Source: Gilliamella bombicola (GTDB taxonomy: Bacteria; Pseudomonadota; Gammaproteobacteria; Enterobacterales; Orbaceae). Taken from it: a stretch of DNA of 64,000 nt. The number at the start of each line of letters is the position of its first letter. Positions within the stretch are counted from its first letter, which is position 1. The DNA lies in assembly GCF_900094945.1 (NCBI RefSeq), contig NZ_FMAQ01000002.1:309231-373230 (forward strand), written 5' to 3'. Below the pieces are notes generated by a model. The model was not told where the DNA came from. It searched no databases and saw nothing but the letters and a program-made list of their open reading frames with translations. Positions 28,940 to 36,630 of the stretch are shown here, in pieces. Made by a program: the position numbers and the translations under genes.

Positions 28940-29944
28940 CTAATTATCCTGAATAATGCCAAAATGGCGATACGCATGTGGTGTTGCGATTCTGCCACGA
29001 GGTGTTCGTTGAATATAACCTTGTTGAATTAAAAACGGCTCGAGCACATCTTCTATCGTTTCGCGCTCTTCACCAATGGCAGCGGCAATGTTATCTAATC
29101 CAACTGGACCACCCATAAACTTTTCGATAATAGCCAGCAACAATTTGCGATCCATATAATCAAAGCCCTCGTTATCAACATCAAGCATATCAAGTGCTTG
29201 AGTGGCAATTTTTTTGTCGATAACCCCTTTTGATTTTACATCAGCATAGTCGCGTACACGACGCAAAAGACGATTGGCAATTCGTGGTGTACCGCGTGAA
29301 CGTTTAGCAATTAAATGTGCACCTTCGTCTGACAAATCCATACCCAAAAATTTAGCGCTACGACTAACAATATATTCCAAATCCTCAACCCGATAAAACT
29401 CAAGGCGCTGCACAATACCAAACCTATCCCGCAGTGGCGAAGTTAACGATCCGGCGCGAGTTGTTGCACCAATTAAGGTAAAGGGGGGAAGATCGATTTT
29501 GATCGAACGTGCAGCAGGACCTTCACCAATCATAATATCTAATTGGTAGTCTTCCATCGCGGGGTATAAAATTTCTTCAACGACAGGGGAAAGACGGTGG
29601 ATTTCGTCAATAAACAGCACATCGTTAGGCTCTAAATTAGTCAGCATAGCCGCTAAATCACCAGCCTTTTCTAAAACAGGACCAGAAGTGGTGCGTAAAT
29701 TGACATTCATTTCGTTCGCCACAATATTGGCTAAAGTTGTTTTACCAAGTCCTGGGGGGCCAAATATAAGTACATGATCGAGCGCATCACTACGTTGTTT
29801 AGCTGCTTGAATAAAAATCTTCATCTGCTCCCGCACTTGCGGTTGCCCAATATATTCGTCCAAACATTTAGGGCGAATAGCACGATCAAGTGATTCTTCT
29901 TCCTTTTGCGCCTGTGGGGCAATTAATCGATCCGCTTCAATCAT
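28940..29944 (-). CDS. ruvB: Holliday junction branch-migration helicase RuvB
   Basis: A 334-residue AAA+ ATPase that drives branch migration with RuvA. Walker A is [15 protein letters not shown] (about 57), Walker B is FIDEIHRLS (about 108), sensor 1 is [18 protein letters not shown] (about 160) and the winged-helix end has [18 protein letters not shown]. The length matches E. coli (336). It follows ruvA by 13 bp in one operon. ruvC is not present next to the pair. Confidence 0.98.
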   Translation of the reverse strand: MIEADRLIAPQAQKEEESLDRAIRPKCLDEYIGQPQVREQMKIFIQAAKQRSDALDHVLIFGPPGLGKTTLANIVANEMNVNLRTTSGPVLEKAGDLAAMLTNLEPNDVLFIDEIHRLSPVVEEILYPAMEDYQLDIMIGEGPAARSIKIDLPPFTLIGATTRAGSLTSPLRDRFGIVQRLEFYRVEDLEYIVSRSAKFLGMDLSDEGAHLIAKRSRGTPRIANRLLRRVRDYADVKSKGVIDKKIATQALDMLDVDNEGFDYMDRKLLLAIIEKFMGGPVGLDNIAAAIGEERETIEDVLEPFLIQQGYIQRTPRGRIATPHAYRHFGIIQDN

Positions 29945-29957
29945 AATAAATTCCTAT

Positions 29958-30566
29958 TTATAATGCTGATTTTAAGGCTTCACGAATCAACGTTTCGCTA
30001 TCCATATCTGGCTTGATGACTTTATTAATAATACGGCTAGCTTCTTGTGGTTTATAACCTAAAGCAATTAAAGCAGAAACGGCCTCGCCTTCAATTTGAT
30101 TAGCTGATTTAAGAACGTTGCCTGTATCAACAATTGTACTAGCGCTTGATAATTGCTCTCCAAAACGCTTAATACGATCTTTCATTTCAACGATTAGCCG
30201 TTCAGCCGTTTTATTACCCACGCCCGGCAACTTAACTAAGGTTTTAATTTCGCCTTGTTCAACCGCACTAATAAATTGCGATGCAGACATACCCGACAAA
30301 ATAGCTAATGCTAATTTGGGACCAACACCATTAACCTTAATTAGCTCACGAAATAACTCACGTTCCTGCTCTTGATTAAACCCATAAAGCACTTGAGCAT
30401 CTTCACGCACAGCAAAATGAGTTAACACAATAACTTCCTTCCCGTTTTCAGGTAATTCATAAAAACAGGTCATCGGCATAAACACATTGTAACCGACTCC
30501 ACCAACTTCAATCAGTACTTTAGGAGGTTGCTTTTCAATAATAGTGCCACGTAAACGACCAATCAC
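29958..30566 (-). CDS. ruvA: Holliday junction-binding protein RuvA
   Basis: A 202-residue DNA-binding subunit that tetramerises on Holliday junctions and loads RuvB. The start [20 protein letters not shown] matches the OB-fold domain, two helix-hairpin-helix motifs lie at about 70-130 ([33 protein letters not shown]), and the C-terminal RuvB-contact domain includes [18 protein letters not shown]. First gene of the ruvAB operon. Confidence 0.98.
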   Translation of the reverse strand: MIGRLRGTIIEKQPPKVLIEVGGVGYNVFMPMTCFYELPENGKEVIVLTHFAVREDAQVLYGFNQEQERELFRELIKVNGVGPKLALAILSGMSASQFISAVEQGEIKTLVKLPGVGNKTAERLIVEMKDRIKRFGEQLSSASTIVDTGNVLKSANQIEGEAVSALIALGYKPQEASRIINKVIKPDMDSETLIREALKSAL

Positions 30567-30678
30567 AATATATCCTTAATAATAAAGCGTAATAATTAAG
30601 CAAATGATTAAAGTAGTTTACCTGATAGCAAAAAAATAATAAAGAAAAACTGTATAAATAGACAGGCATAATTAAAAC

Positions 30679-30708
30679 ATTGCCGAGTTGATTAACAAAC
30701 TCGGCAAT
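30679..30708 (-). terminator. Terminator after ybaB
   Basis: ATTGCCGAGTT / AACTCGGCAAT arms of 11 bp with an 8-base loop, followed on the minus strand by GTTTTAATT, 36 bp after ybaB and before the ruvA promoter region. Confidence 0.7.
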
Positions 30709-30743
30709 ATAAAAGAGATAACTAACTAAATGAATGCGTTAAC

Positions 30744-31082
30744 TTAAAACGGCATTTTAAAACCCGGTGGTAATTGCATGCCACCAGTTACTTGCGCCAT
30801 TCTTTCTTTTTGTGCGTCATCTAAACGGCGAGCAGCATCGTTATAAGCAGCGGCAATAAGATCTTCTAACATCTCTTTATCGTCTTCTGCTAATAGTGAT
30901 GGATCAATTTCAACACGTTTACAGCTATGCGTACCGTTAATAGTGACTTTAACCATACCCGCGCCCGACTCGCCAGTCACTTCTAATTTAGCGATCTCTT
31001 CTTGCGCTTGTTGCATTTTTGCTTGCATTTGTTGGGCTTGTTTCATTAAATTACCCAAGCCGCCTTTTCCACCTGAAAACAT
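30744..31082 (-). CDS. ybaB: Nucleoid-associated protein YbaB/EbfC
   Basis: A 112-residue small DNA-binding protein. The coiled helix [20 protein letters not shown] lies near residue 8, followed by the strand-rich core [20 protein letters not shown] and the end [13 protein letters not shown], as in E. coli YbaB. It follows dnaX by 31 bp in one operon, the usual arrangement; recR, which normally comes next, is missing here. Confidence 0.96.
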   Translation of the reverse strand: MFSGGKGGLGNLMKQAQQMQAKMQQAQEEIAKLEVTGESGAGMVKVTINGTHSCKRVEIDPSLLAEDDKEMLEDLIAAAYNDAARRLDDAQKERMAQVTGGMQLPPGFKMPF

Positions 31083-31113
31083 AATAATTCCTCGTTAAAA
31101 AATATAGCCACGA

Positions 31114-33285
31114 TTATACAGGACGAACACTTGCTTCATCAATCTTGGCATCAAAATATCGGCAAATTGTTGCCACTTTTGGATCTTCGGCAATAGTTAT
31201 TTTTGCCTGTGCTAGTTTTTGTTGATACAACTCTTCACGCATTTCGATTGGCGTCTTACGATTTTGATCATCATCAATAACAATCTTCACATCAAGCTCT
31301 TGATTGTGATATTTACAAAGTGCTTTTTTCACTTTAATCACATTCCCTGCCGAATTAATTAAGTGTTTAACTGCCGATCGCATATGCAACACTATCGTTC
31401 CATTATCTACTTGCTCAAAAGCGGAGTTAACCACAATTTGCTTAATCAAAGGCGACAAATCCAACTGCTCAATTTCAGCACACCATGCATCCTTTTGAGC
31501 CATTTCGGCAATCAATTTTTTGGTCATTTCGGGGGTCTTTTCACCATTAAGTGACTCTCGAAAAGCTTTTGTATCAACCACAATCTCTTCTTTCATAGCA
31601 ATTAAGCCACTGGCTTGCCATTGATAATTTTCGGCTGTGATCTCTTCTTCCTCGTTCTCACAACTACCTTCATCGTTATCAGTATTGACTGACTCAACAG
31701 TTGCCGAGTTTTGTTTAATTCGTTCAAGTGATGCACTGACTACTGGAGTTTTGGGTTGAGCAACACTAGTCGCGCCAACCGCTTTAGACTTTTTTGGCTT
31801 TTGTTCCTCTTTCATCAACTGCATACGCATTTCTAAAATACTCTTAGTCACAGACGAAACATCTTCAGGAATCGCTACATCGCCAGTGGTTGATTTAATA
31901 TTAGCCGTTTGCTCAACCTTTTGAGCTATAACAGACGACGTATCGCTTACTGGTTGCGAAGAATTTTGCAGTTGTTGTGATAAAGGCGAACTAAGATCTG
32001 ATTGTTGCGCATTGACGGCTGGTGATGTAGTTTGCTCTGAGTAAGTAGCAGAGGTATTCTCAGGCTGAGCTACTTGTGGTGCACTGGTTGTTGGTGCAGG
32101 GTCAGCATACTGAGTTTGCGACTGCATTTGCCCTTGTGGCTTCGTATTGCTTTGGACAGAAACAGGACTAACTGAGACGGGGGGAATGACAGCATCAACC
32201 GCCTTAGGCATAAAAGCTAAAGCACGTAAAAAGCTCATTTCAACACCGATTTTTTTATCGGGAGCAAAAGCAAGCTCTTTACGACCCATCAACAAAATTT
32301 GATAAAACAACTGCACATCATTCGGCGACATATATTGTGCTAAAAAGCGGATACGGTCTTCGTTATCGGTATAATCACCTAATGCTGTTGGCACTACTTG
32401 TAATAACGCAATTTGATGCAACAAGGTAATGGTTTCGGCTAATAAATTATCCCAATCCGCTCCCTGCATAGCGGCCGCTTCGATTTGTTGCATTAGTGCA
32501 TTACCATCACCATGATGCAATGCCTCAACAAACGAAAACGGAATCGATTTATCAAGCGTACCAAGCATAACCGCCACCGAATTAGCATCAATCATACCAT
32601 TACCAAGAGCGATGGCTTGATCGGTCAAACTCAGTGCATCACGCATACTTCCATTAGCGGCTTTTGCCAACATTCCAATCGCTTTAGGTTCGCTACTGAT
32701 TTTTTCTAACTGTAAAATATGAGCTAATTGTTTGCTGATTAGCGCTGTATCAAGCACATTTAAATGCAAATGCAAACAACGCGACAAAATAGTAATCGGC
32801 AATTTTTGTGGATCCGTTGTCGCCAATAAAAACTTAACATGCTCGGGTGGCTCTTCTAGAGTTTTTAGTAATGCATTAAAACTACTGCGTGACAACATGT
32901 GGACTTCATCAATCAAATAGACCTTAAAGCGCCCTTTGGTTGGCAAGTATTGAATATTATCAAGGATTTCACGAGTATCTTCGACCTTGGTACGCGATGC
33001 GGCATCAATTTCGAGTAAATCAACAAATCGCCCTTGCTCAATATCACGACAATTATCACAAACCCCGCAAGGCGTTGCAGTAATGCCAGTTTCGCAATTA
33101 AGCCCTTTAGCTAACAAACGCGCAATTGAGGTTTTACCCACCCCACGCGTGCCTGAAAATAAATAAGCATGATGAACGCGACCAAGTGATAGCGCATTAG
33201 ACAAAATTTTAAGGACATGTTCCTGCCCCACAACTTCAGAAAATGATTTTGGTCGCCATTTGCGTGCCAGAACTTGATAACTCAT
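31114..33285 (-). CDS. dnaX: DNA polymerase III tau subunit (and gamma by frameshift)
   Basis: A 723-residue clamp-loader ATPase and replisome organiser. Walker A is SGTRGVGKTSIARLLAK (about 45), a four-cysteine zinc module lies at about 64-79 (CETG...CGVCDNC), and Walker B is DEVHMLSRSSFNALLK (about 126). A long Gln/Ser/Thr/Pro-rich linker covers about 370-480, and the C-terminal tau domains IV-V close the protein. The slippery heptamer A-AAA-AAG at codons 497-499, with a ribosome-like AGAGGA before it and a stem-loop after it, should give a 500-residue gamma form ending Lys-Lys-Val. The start at 33285 (MSYQVLARKWRP) is preferred to the ATG three codons upstream because GGTG precedes it. Confidence 0.96.
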   Translation of the reverse strand: MSYQVLARKWRPKSFSEVVGQEHVLKILSNALSLGRVHHAYLFSGTRGVGKTSIARLLAKGLNCETGITATPCGVCDNCRDIEQGRFVDLLEIDAASRTKVEDTREILDNIQYLPTKGRFKVYLIDEVHMLSRSSFNALLKTLEEPPEHVKFLLATTDPQKLPITILSRCLHLHLNVLDTALISKQLAHILQLEKISSEPKAIGMLAKAANGSMRDALSLTDQAIALGNGMIDANSVAVMLGTLDKSIPFSFVEALHHGDGNALMQQIEAAAMQGADWDNLLAETITLLHQIALLQVVPTALGDYTDNEDRIRFLAQYMSPNDVQLFYQILLMGRKELAFAPDKKIGVEMSFLRALAFMPKAVDAVIPPVSVSPVSVQSNTKPQGQMQSQTQYADPAPTTSAPQVAQPENTSATYSEQTTSPAVNAQQSDLSSPLSQQLQNSSQPVSDTSSVIAQKVEQTANIKSTTGDVAIPEDVSSVTKSILEMRMQLMKEEQKPKKSKAVGATSVAQPKTPVVSASLERIKQNSATVESVNTDNDEGSCENEEEEITAENYQWQASGLIAMKEEIVVDTKAFRESLNGEKTPEMTKKLIAEMAQKDAWCAEIEQLDLSPLIKQIVVNSAFEQVDNGTIVLHMRSAVKHLINSAGNVIKVKKALCKYHNQELDVKIVIDDDQNRKTPIEMREELYQQKLAQAKITIAEDPKVATICRYFDAKIDEASVRPV
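31754..31810 (-). promoter_or_regulatory. Programmed -1 frameshift signal in dnaX
   Basis: On the minus strand in order: AGAGGA (31810-31805), a 9-base gap, the heptamer AAAAAAG in the A-AAA-AAG phase (31795-31789), an 8-base gap, and a stem-loop (31780-31754; GGTTG-GC-GCGAC, loop TAGT, GTTGC-T-CAACC). After a -1 slip the next codons are GTC TAA, so translation stops at once. All three elements of the E. coli dnaX signal are present. Confidence 0.85.
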
Positions 33286-33294
33286 AATCACCAT

Positions 33295-33541
33295 AACTTA
33301 TTGTCGTTGAATTTGACGATAATCATACCATAAACCAATAAAATAGTCTTTAAACTGCCGATAATTGATGCAATATTAAACAATATAAATTACCTCACAA
33401 CGAGGGAAAGTTGTTTATTGGTGAATTAATTTAAATAAGGGGGATGTAGACAAGCTATTAGTAAAAAGTAGTAGTTAGTAGGTTATCAATACAAATCGAT
33501 GGATTTTTTAAGTATTTGATTTTAATTTAAAAAAGGAAAAC
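33295..33541. other. dnaX upstream region up to the adhesin cassette boundary
   Basis: AT-rich sequence that should hold the dnaX promoter. I see no gene. The accessory cassette seems to begin at the 41-bp repeat at 33542. Confidence 0.4.
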
Positions 33542-33582
33542 AAAAACTTCAATAAAATCAATACCTTTTCTGACCGATTTTT
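33542..33582 (+). repeat. 41-bp direct repeat, copy 1
   Basis: First of four copies of an AT-rich repeat that contains the core AATAAAATCAATACC followed by TTTTCTGACCG. It differs from copy 2 (34288-34328) at one base and from copy 4 (63884-63924) at one base. Copies 1 and 4 share a further roughly 75 bp that leads into the GC-rich hairpin element. Confidence 0.9.
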
Positions 33583-33642
33583 GGGCGGAAAATCAGGCCT
33601 TTTTTTGGGTTGGTGAATAGAATAAATTGGGTGCGCAGGTTT

Positions 33643-33898
33643 CGGACGTTTTGACCGTTGGTGAACAAAATAGCTACAGTGACAACGTCCGAGCTAAGGG
33701 AATTAGAGCGAATTCCCTTAGCAATCCCGCGCTTGGCTGCAGAATGTGGCCTACGGCTACCCTCCCCGCCGTCGCTCGGTCTTGACGCACCGGCTATTAT
33801 CCGTTCCAGACGGAGAATAGCCTCGCCAAACGTCCTGTTTGGCGTGCTAACCTCGCTCTGTTGTCGGCACATTCTGACGCCGGAATAAGACAAATAAC
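33643..33898 (+). repeat. GC-rich multi-hairpin repeat element, copy 1
   Basis: A 256-bp block far richer in G and C than its surroundings. Internal inverted repeats include CGGACGTT/AACGTCCG at its start, CTAAGGGAATT/AATTCCCTTAG, and GCCAAAC/GTTTGGC. The same element occurs inverted at 61381-61720, about 80 bp longer in the middle, and begins again at 63983. Short open frames cross it on both strands but are not conserved as proteins. It could be a structured RNA gene, a recombination substrate, or a decayed mobile element; the sequence does not decide. Confidence 0.8.
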
Positions 33899-33954
33899 AT
33901 AACCATCTTCTTGGGAAGATATTATGTTATTATAATTATGTCGTTGATTTTATT

Positions 33955-34042
33955 TAAATTAAACGCCTACACGGCGTTAAGGACAGATAATAATTCTGAG
34001 TAATAAACTGGGGTTTTCTAAACCGCCTATACGGCATTAAGG
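33955..34042 (-). CRISPR. Orphan two-repeat mini-array resembling type I-F CRISPR
   Basis: Two copies of a 22-bp motif (AACCGCCTATACGGCATTAA and GG at 34021-34042; a version with three changes at 33961-33982) lie exactly 60 bp apart, the 28+32 period of type I-F arrays. On the minus strand the 28-base unit at 34042-34015 contains TGCCGTATAGGC and ends TTAGAAA; I count 22 of 28 matches to the common I-F repeat, including the Cas6f hairpin. The other unit is degenerate at its 3' end, like a trailer-end repeat. The spacer is 33983-34014 (32 bp). No cas gene, leader or further unit is visible. Chance similarity is possible. Confidence 0.5.
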
Positions 34043-34101
34043 TAGAGCTTAAGATTTGATAAATCTTGCTGTATAAAGATAAACAACAATTTTGGTTTTG
34101 A

Positions 34102-34174
34102 AAACCCTTTTTTTGAGGTGTTTTTTAAATTGTTGATTTTATTTAATTTTAAATTGTCGTTAAAAAAAGGGTTT
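34102..34174. repeat. Perfect 13-bp inverted repeat around an AT-rich loop
   Basis: AAACCCTTTTTTT (34102-34114) and AAAAAAAGGGTTT (34162-34174) are exact reverse complements 47 bp apart, in the non-coding stretch downstream of the first adhesin. It could be a long-loop hairpin or the ends of a small decayed element. Confidence 0.6.
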
Positions 34175-34537
34175 GGAGCGGTTAATTTGCTGTTATTAGG
34201 GTGCTATTTGTGGTTTTGTTGATTTGTTGTATGTCGGCGCTTTGCTTAGGTTGTGTATGCGGTTGATTTTCCTTGAAAATACAAAATAAAAACTTCAATA
34301 AAATCAATACCTTTTCTAACCGATTTTTAATGAAAAATTGAAGCGTGTTTTAAGAATTAAAAGTAGTTATTGCTTTGGTTGTTTGCGGCTTATGTTGTTG
34401 TAGTAATTAACCACAACAGCACAAGCCCCATTTTACTAATCCCCCCAACTCCGCGGAGGCGCTGTTCTTTGCTATATTGCCTTCTTGTTGGCACCATCCC
34501 CCCCAGAGCCCTAAGTCTAAGAATTAAAGACTAAAAA
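34175..34537. other. Non-coding 3' flank of adhesin 1, including direct repeat copy 2
   Basis: No gene seen. The second 41-bp direct repeat is at 34288-34328. The part from about 34430 to 34537 (CCCCAACTCCGCGG, then TTCTTTGCTA and a G/A-rich stretch) has a recognisable counterpart at about 61860-61957 downstream of adhesin 2, so the flank is part of the duplicated cassette. Confidence 0.6.
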
Positions 34538-36124
34538 CTAAGGTACGGTGCAAACAACATGATTGCGGATCTCCGGAAAGTCGAGAAGGACCTTGCCGTC
34601 AATCGGGCTGACAGAAAACCACTGATTACCTGAAGCGTCGCTCGTCCAGTTTTCGTAGCGACCAAAGCCCGGACCGCTGTAACTTATCAACTGCCCCCAC
34701 TCAGTGAAAAATCCTGCACCTATTTGTCGTTGGTAAAAATTATGAGATGATGACGGTGTTGCGCCATCGATTCCGTCTACGCACCGAAAATTAAAATGTA
34801 TACCACACTTCGCGTTAGTTAAATCCTTTATATGCGGCATTCGATAACCCAAACTATTACACCAAGCTGTTTGAGTTTCTATATCAAAGAACTCATACCC
34901 CCGATTGACAAACCACTGCTTCAACATAAACCCATACTTGAGTATCACATTACCACTACTATCCTTACCCACTAACTCAAATGTCTGCGGCAAAGATGGC
35001 TTTTCAAGCGTACTAGGATTATCAGAAGCCACCTGACCAGGAGTTGCCCTAGGACCCGTTAATGTTACCCGAGCTACACGGGTTCTATTAAAAATCCAAT
35101 CATCACTTTTGTTTGGTCTTACCCATGTGACTGTAGCAGTTATCCCGCCCAAGGTGACAGGTGACCACGTCAACTCATTTCCATCTCCGCCACGGACAAT
35201 TAAATCAAAATACAAACCATCAGCACCCGTAGTAGGAAAATTATTACCGTAAGATAACGGACTGGTTGACTGAACTAAAAAACCGTTGCCGGGATTCCAT
35301 ATGTTAGCAGGGCCTCTAAAATCATGTAAGCCATTATTGAGATTCGGCCTTATATAACAAATACTAGAATCATACGGATTGATATAATACGACACTGAGT
35401 AACTATCGAAATGGCTTGTATTAGGGACTCCGTACTGTGTAGTTAAACTTCCTTCTGTACTACTCAATGTTATCTTATATGGGGCCTTACAGGAATCTAA
35501 TATATCATTACGACCTACCGTATTACCGTCCTTATCAGTAAAATTCACCGAGATACTACCCGTCACAGTAACACCATTGGTATCCTCACCATCTCCATCA
35601 GCATCTCCCCAATAATGATAGGTGTTCACTAAATCATTTAAACTTACTGAATCAGCTGATGGTGGTATTAACGTGCCTATATCCCCCAATGTGATCCCTG
35701 CATAAGGTAACCTTATTGGATTCATCGCATTTGATGTATTAAACGTTGGTTTAATGATTCGACCATCTGGCAACGTGATAGACAATAAAGTCTTCGCTGA
35801 AAACTCTTTAGTTCGCCCCCCATCAAACGTTAAATACGGCTCACTACCTTCAATAACGTTTGATGTACTTGACGACATATAAATCGATAACGCTTGTGTA
35901 CCAAACGAACACGACAGTAACAACAATGCCGCAAAGACCGGGGAAGACTTTGATAAAGGGGATAAAGGCTTACACCTCGACCTCGATGACACCCCAAACG
36001 ATGGCGCTAAGCTTGATGATTTCAATAATAAAAATGAGAATGGAGTCTGTTTCAGACTACGATGATATTGAAAAAAATTTAGGGCGTAGTTTTGACAAAC
36101 TAGAATCCAACTATGGTAGCGCAC
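34538..36124 (-). CDS. Secreted DUF823-type adhesin, paralogue 1
   Basis: About 528 residues. A long basic N-terminal leader (VRYHSWILVCQNYALNFFQY onward) precedes a signal-like hydrophobic segment (PVFAALLLLSCSFGTQALS, about 62-80). The mature part is beta-rich and has an acidic DADGDGED loop like a calcium site (about 175), the conserved NFPTTGADGLYFDL block, then KYGFMLKQWFVNRG, WCNSLGYRMPHIKDLTN and GAGFFTEWG near the end. These blocks match the DUF823 adhesin domain as I remember it from Gilliamella and Salmonella invasin-like proteins. The start is taken as GTG 36124, because AGGAT lies 8 bp upstream in the same place as in paralogue 2; an ATG at 36133 abuts that site. It lies alone between shared repeats. 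A surface role is inferred. Confidence 0.75.
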   Translation of the reverse strand: MRYHSWILVCQNYALNFFQYHRSLKQTPFSFLLLKSSSLAPSFGVSSRSRCKPLSPLSKSSPVFAALLLLSCSFGTQALSIYMSSSTSNVIEGSEPYLTFDGGRTKEFSAKTLLSITLPDGRIIKPTFNTSNAMNPIRLPYAGITLGDIGTLIPPSADSVSLNDLVNTYHYWGDADGDGEDTNGVTVTGSISVNFTDKDGNTVGRNDILDSCKAPYKITLSSTEGSLTTQYGVPNTSHFDSYSVSYYINPYDSSICYIRPNLNNGLHDFRGPANIWNPGNGFLVQSTSPLSYGNNFPTTGADGLYFDLIVRGGDGNELTWSPVTLGGITATVTWVRPNKSDDWIFNRTRVARVTLTGPRATPGQVASDNPSTLEKPSLPQTFELVGKDSSGNVILKYGFMLKQWFVNRGYEFFDIETQTAWCNSLGYRMPHIKDLTNAKCGIHFNFRCVDGIDGATPSSSHNFYQRQIGAGFFTEWGQLISYSGPGFGRYENWTSDASGNQWFSVSPIDGKVLLDFPEIRNHVVCTVP

Positions 36125-36299
36125 TTCATTCATCCTATTAATTAATTAATTGTTTTATTTTAATTTTTATAATTGCGCGCTCAACTAATGAGCATTACTC
36201 TGATTTAAAAAATTTAAATTATAATTAGTTGAAAAATAATGTGTTGGCCTTTTTGTTAAAAAACTGTAAATTTTTGTCAGGATGATGGATAAGATTTTA

Positions 36300-36402
36300 T
36301 CGGTATGTTTTGGGAAATGGTTTGGGTCGATTAAATAGATTAAATGCGAGAGTTTTGGACGTTTGTAGTTTTATGTTCAAAATAGCTACCATAACCACAT
36401 CC
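36300..36402 (+). repeat. Degenerate copy of the cassette upstream flank
   Basis: The sequence GGTATGTTTTGGGAAATGG (36302-36320) matches the flank at 63829 and following. TTTTGGACGTTTG...AAAATAGCTACC...ACATCC (36354-36402) matches the first 50 bp of the GC-rich element in decayed form. The rest of that element and the 41-bp repeat are missing here. Confidence 0.6.
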
Positions 36403-36405
36403 TAT

Positions 36406-36594
36406 TTAGAGGATTTTTTTTGCAAAATAAACAGCTTCTAAAAATGCATTATGTGGGTTGTCTGGAAATTGCTTTAATGCCATAACTCCAACATGGTCAC
36501 TTTGGTGTGGTGTAAAGGATCGGCGGGTATCGGGGATAAAGAAAGCGTCGTCCATTTTATGTAAGCAATGGATTTTACCATTTTTAAACAGTGT
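36406..36594 (-). pseudogene. Remnant of an unidentified gene beside the cassette edge
   Basis: One frame stays open from 36594 to a TAA at 36406 and has coding-like composition: LFKNGKIHCLHKMDDAFFIP, then DTRRSFTPHQSDHVGVMALK, ending EAVYFAKKIL. An ATG at 36555 would give 49 residues but has no good ribosome site. Its sequence looks like part of a conserved enzyme rather than random AT-rich translation, and it stops just where the decayed cassette flank begins. I cannot name the parent family. It may be a gene fragment left by cassette insertion. Confidence 0.35.
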
Positions 36595-36603
36595 TTAGAT
36601 AAT

Positions 36604-36630
36604 AAAAAAAGAGGGACGTCCCTCTTTTTT
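36604..36630. terminator. Terminator of guaB
   Basis: A perfect palindrome, GAGGGAC/GTCCCTC with A and T runs on either side, overlapping the guaB stop codon. It works as a terminator in both directions. Confidence 0.88.

Noticed and set aside
33558-33893. Open frames on both strands across the GC-rich element (111 and 76 codons)
   Set aside because: They cross strong hairpins, have no ribosome site and do not keep the same frame in the second copy of the element.
35860-36141. Plus-strand frame antisense to the adhesin 1 leader (93 codons), and a similar one at 63228-63560
   Set aside because: Shadows of the adhesin genes; their charged repeats come from the Leu/Ser-rich leader on the other strand.
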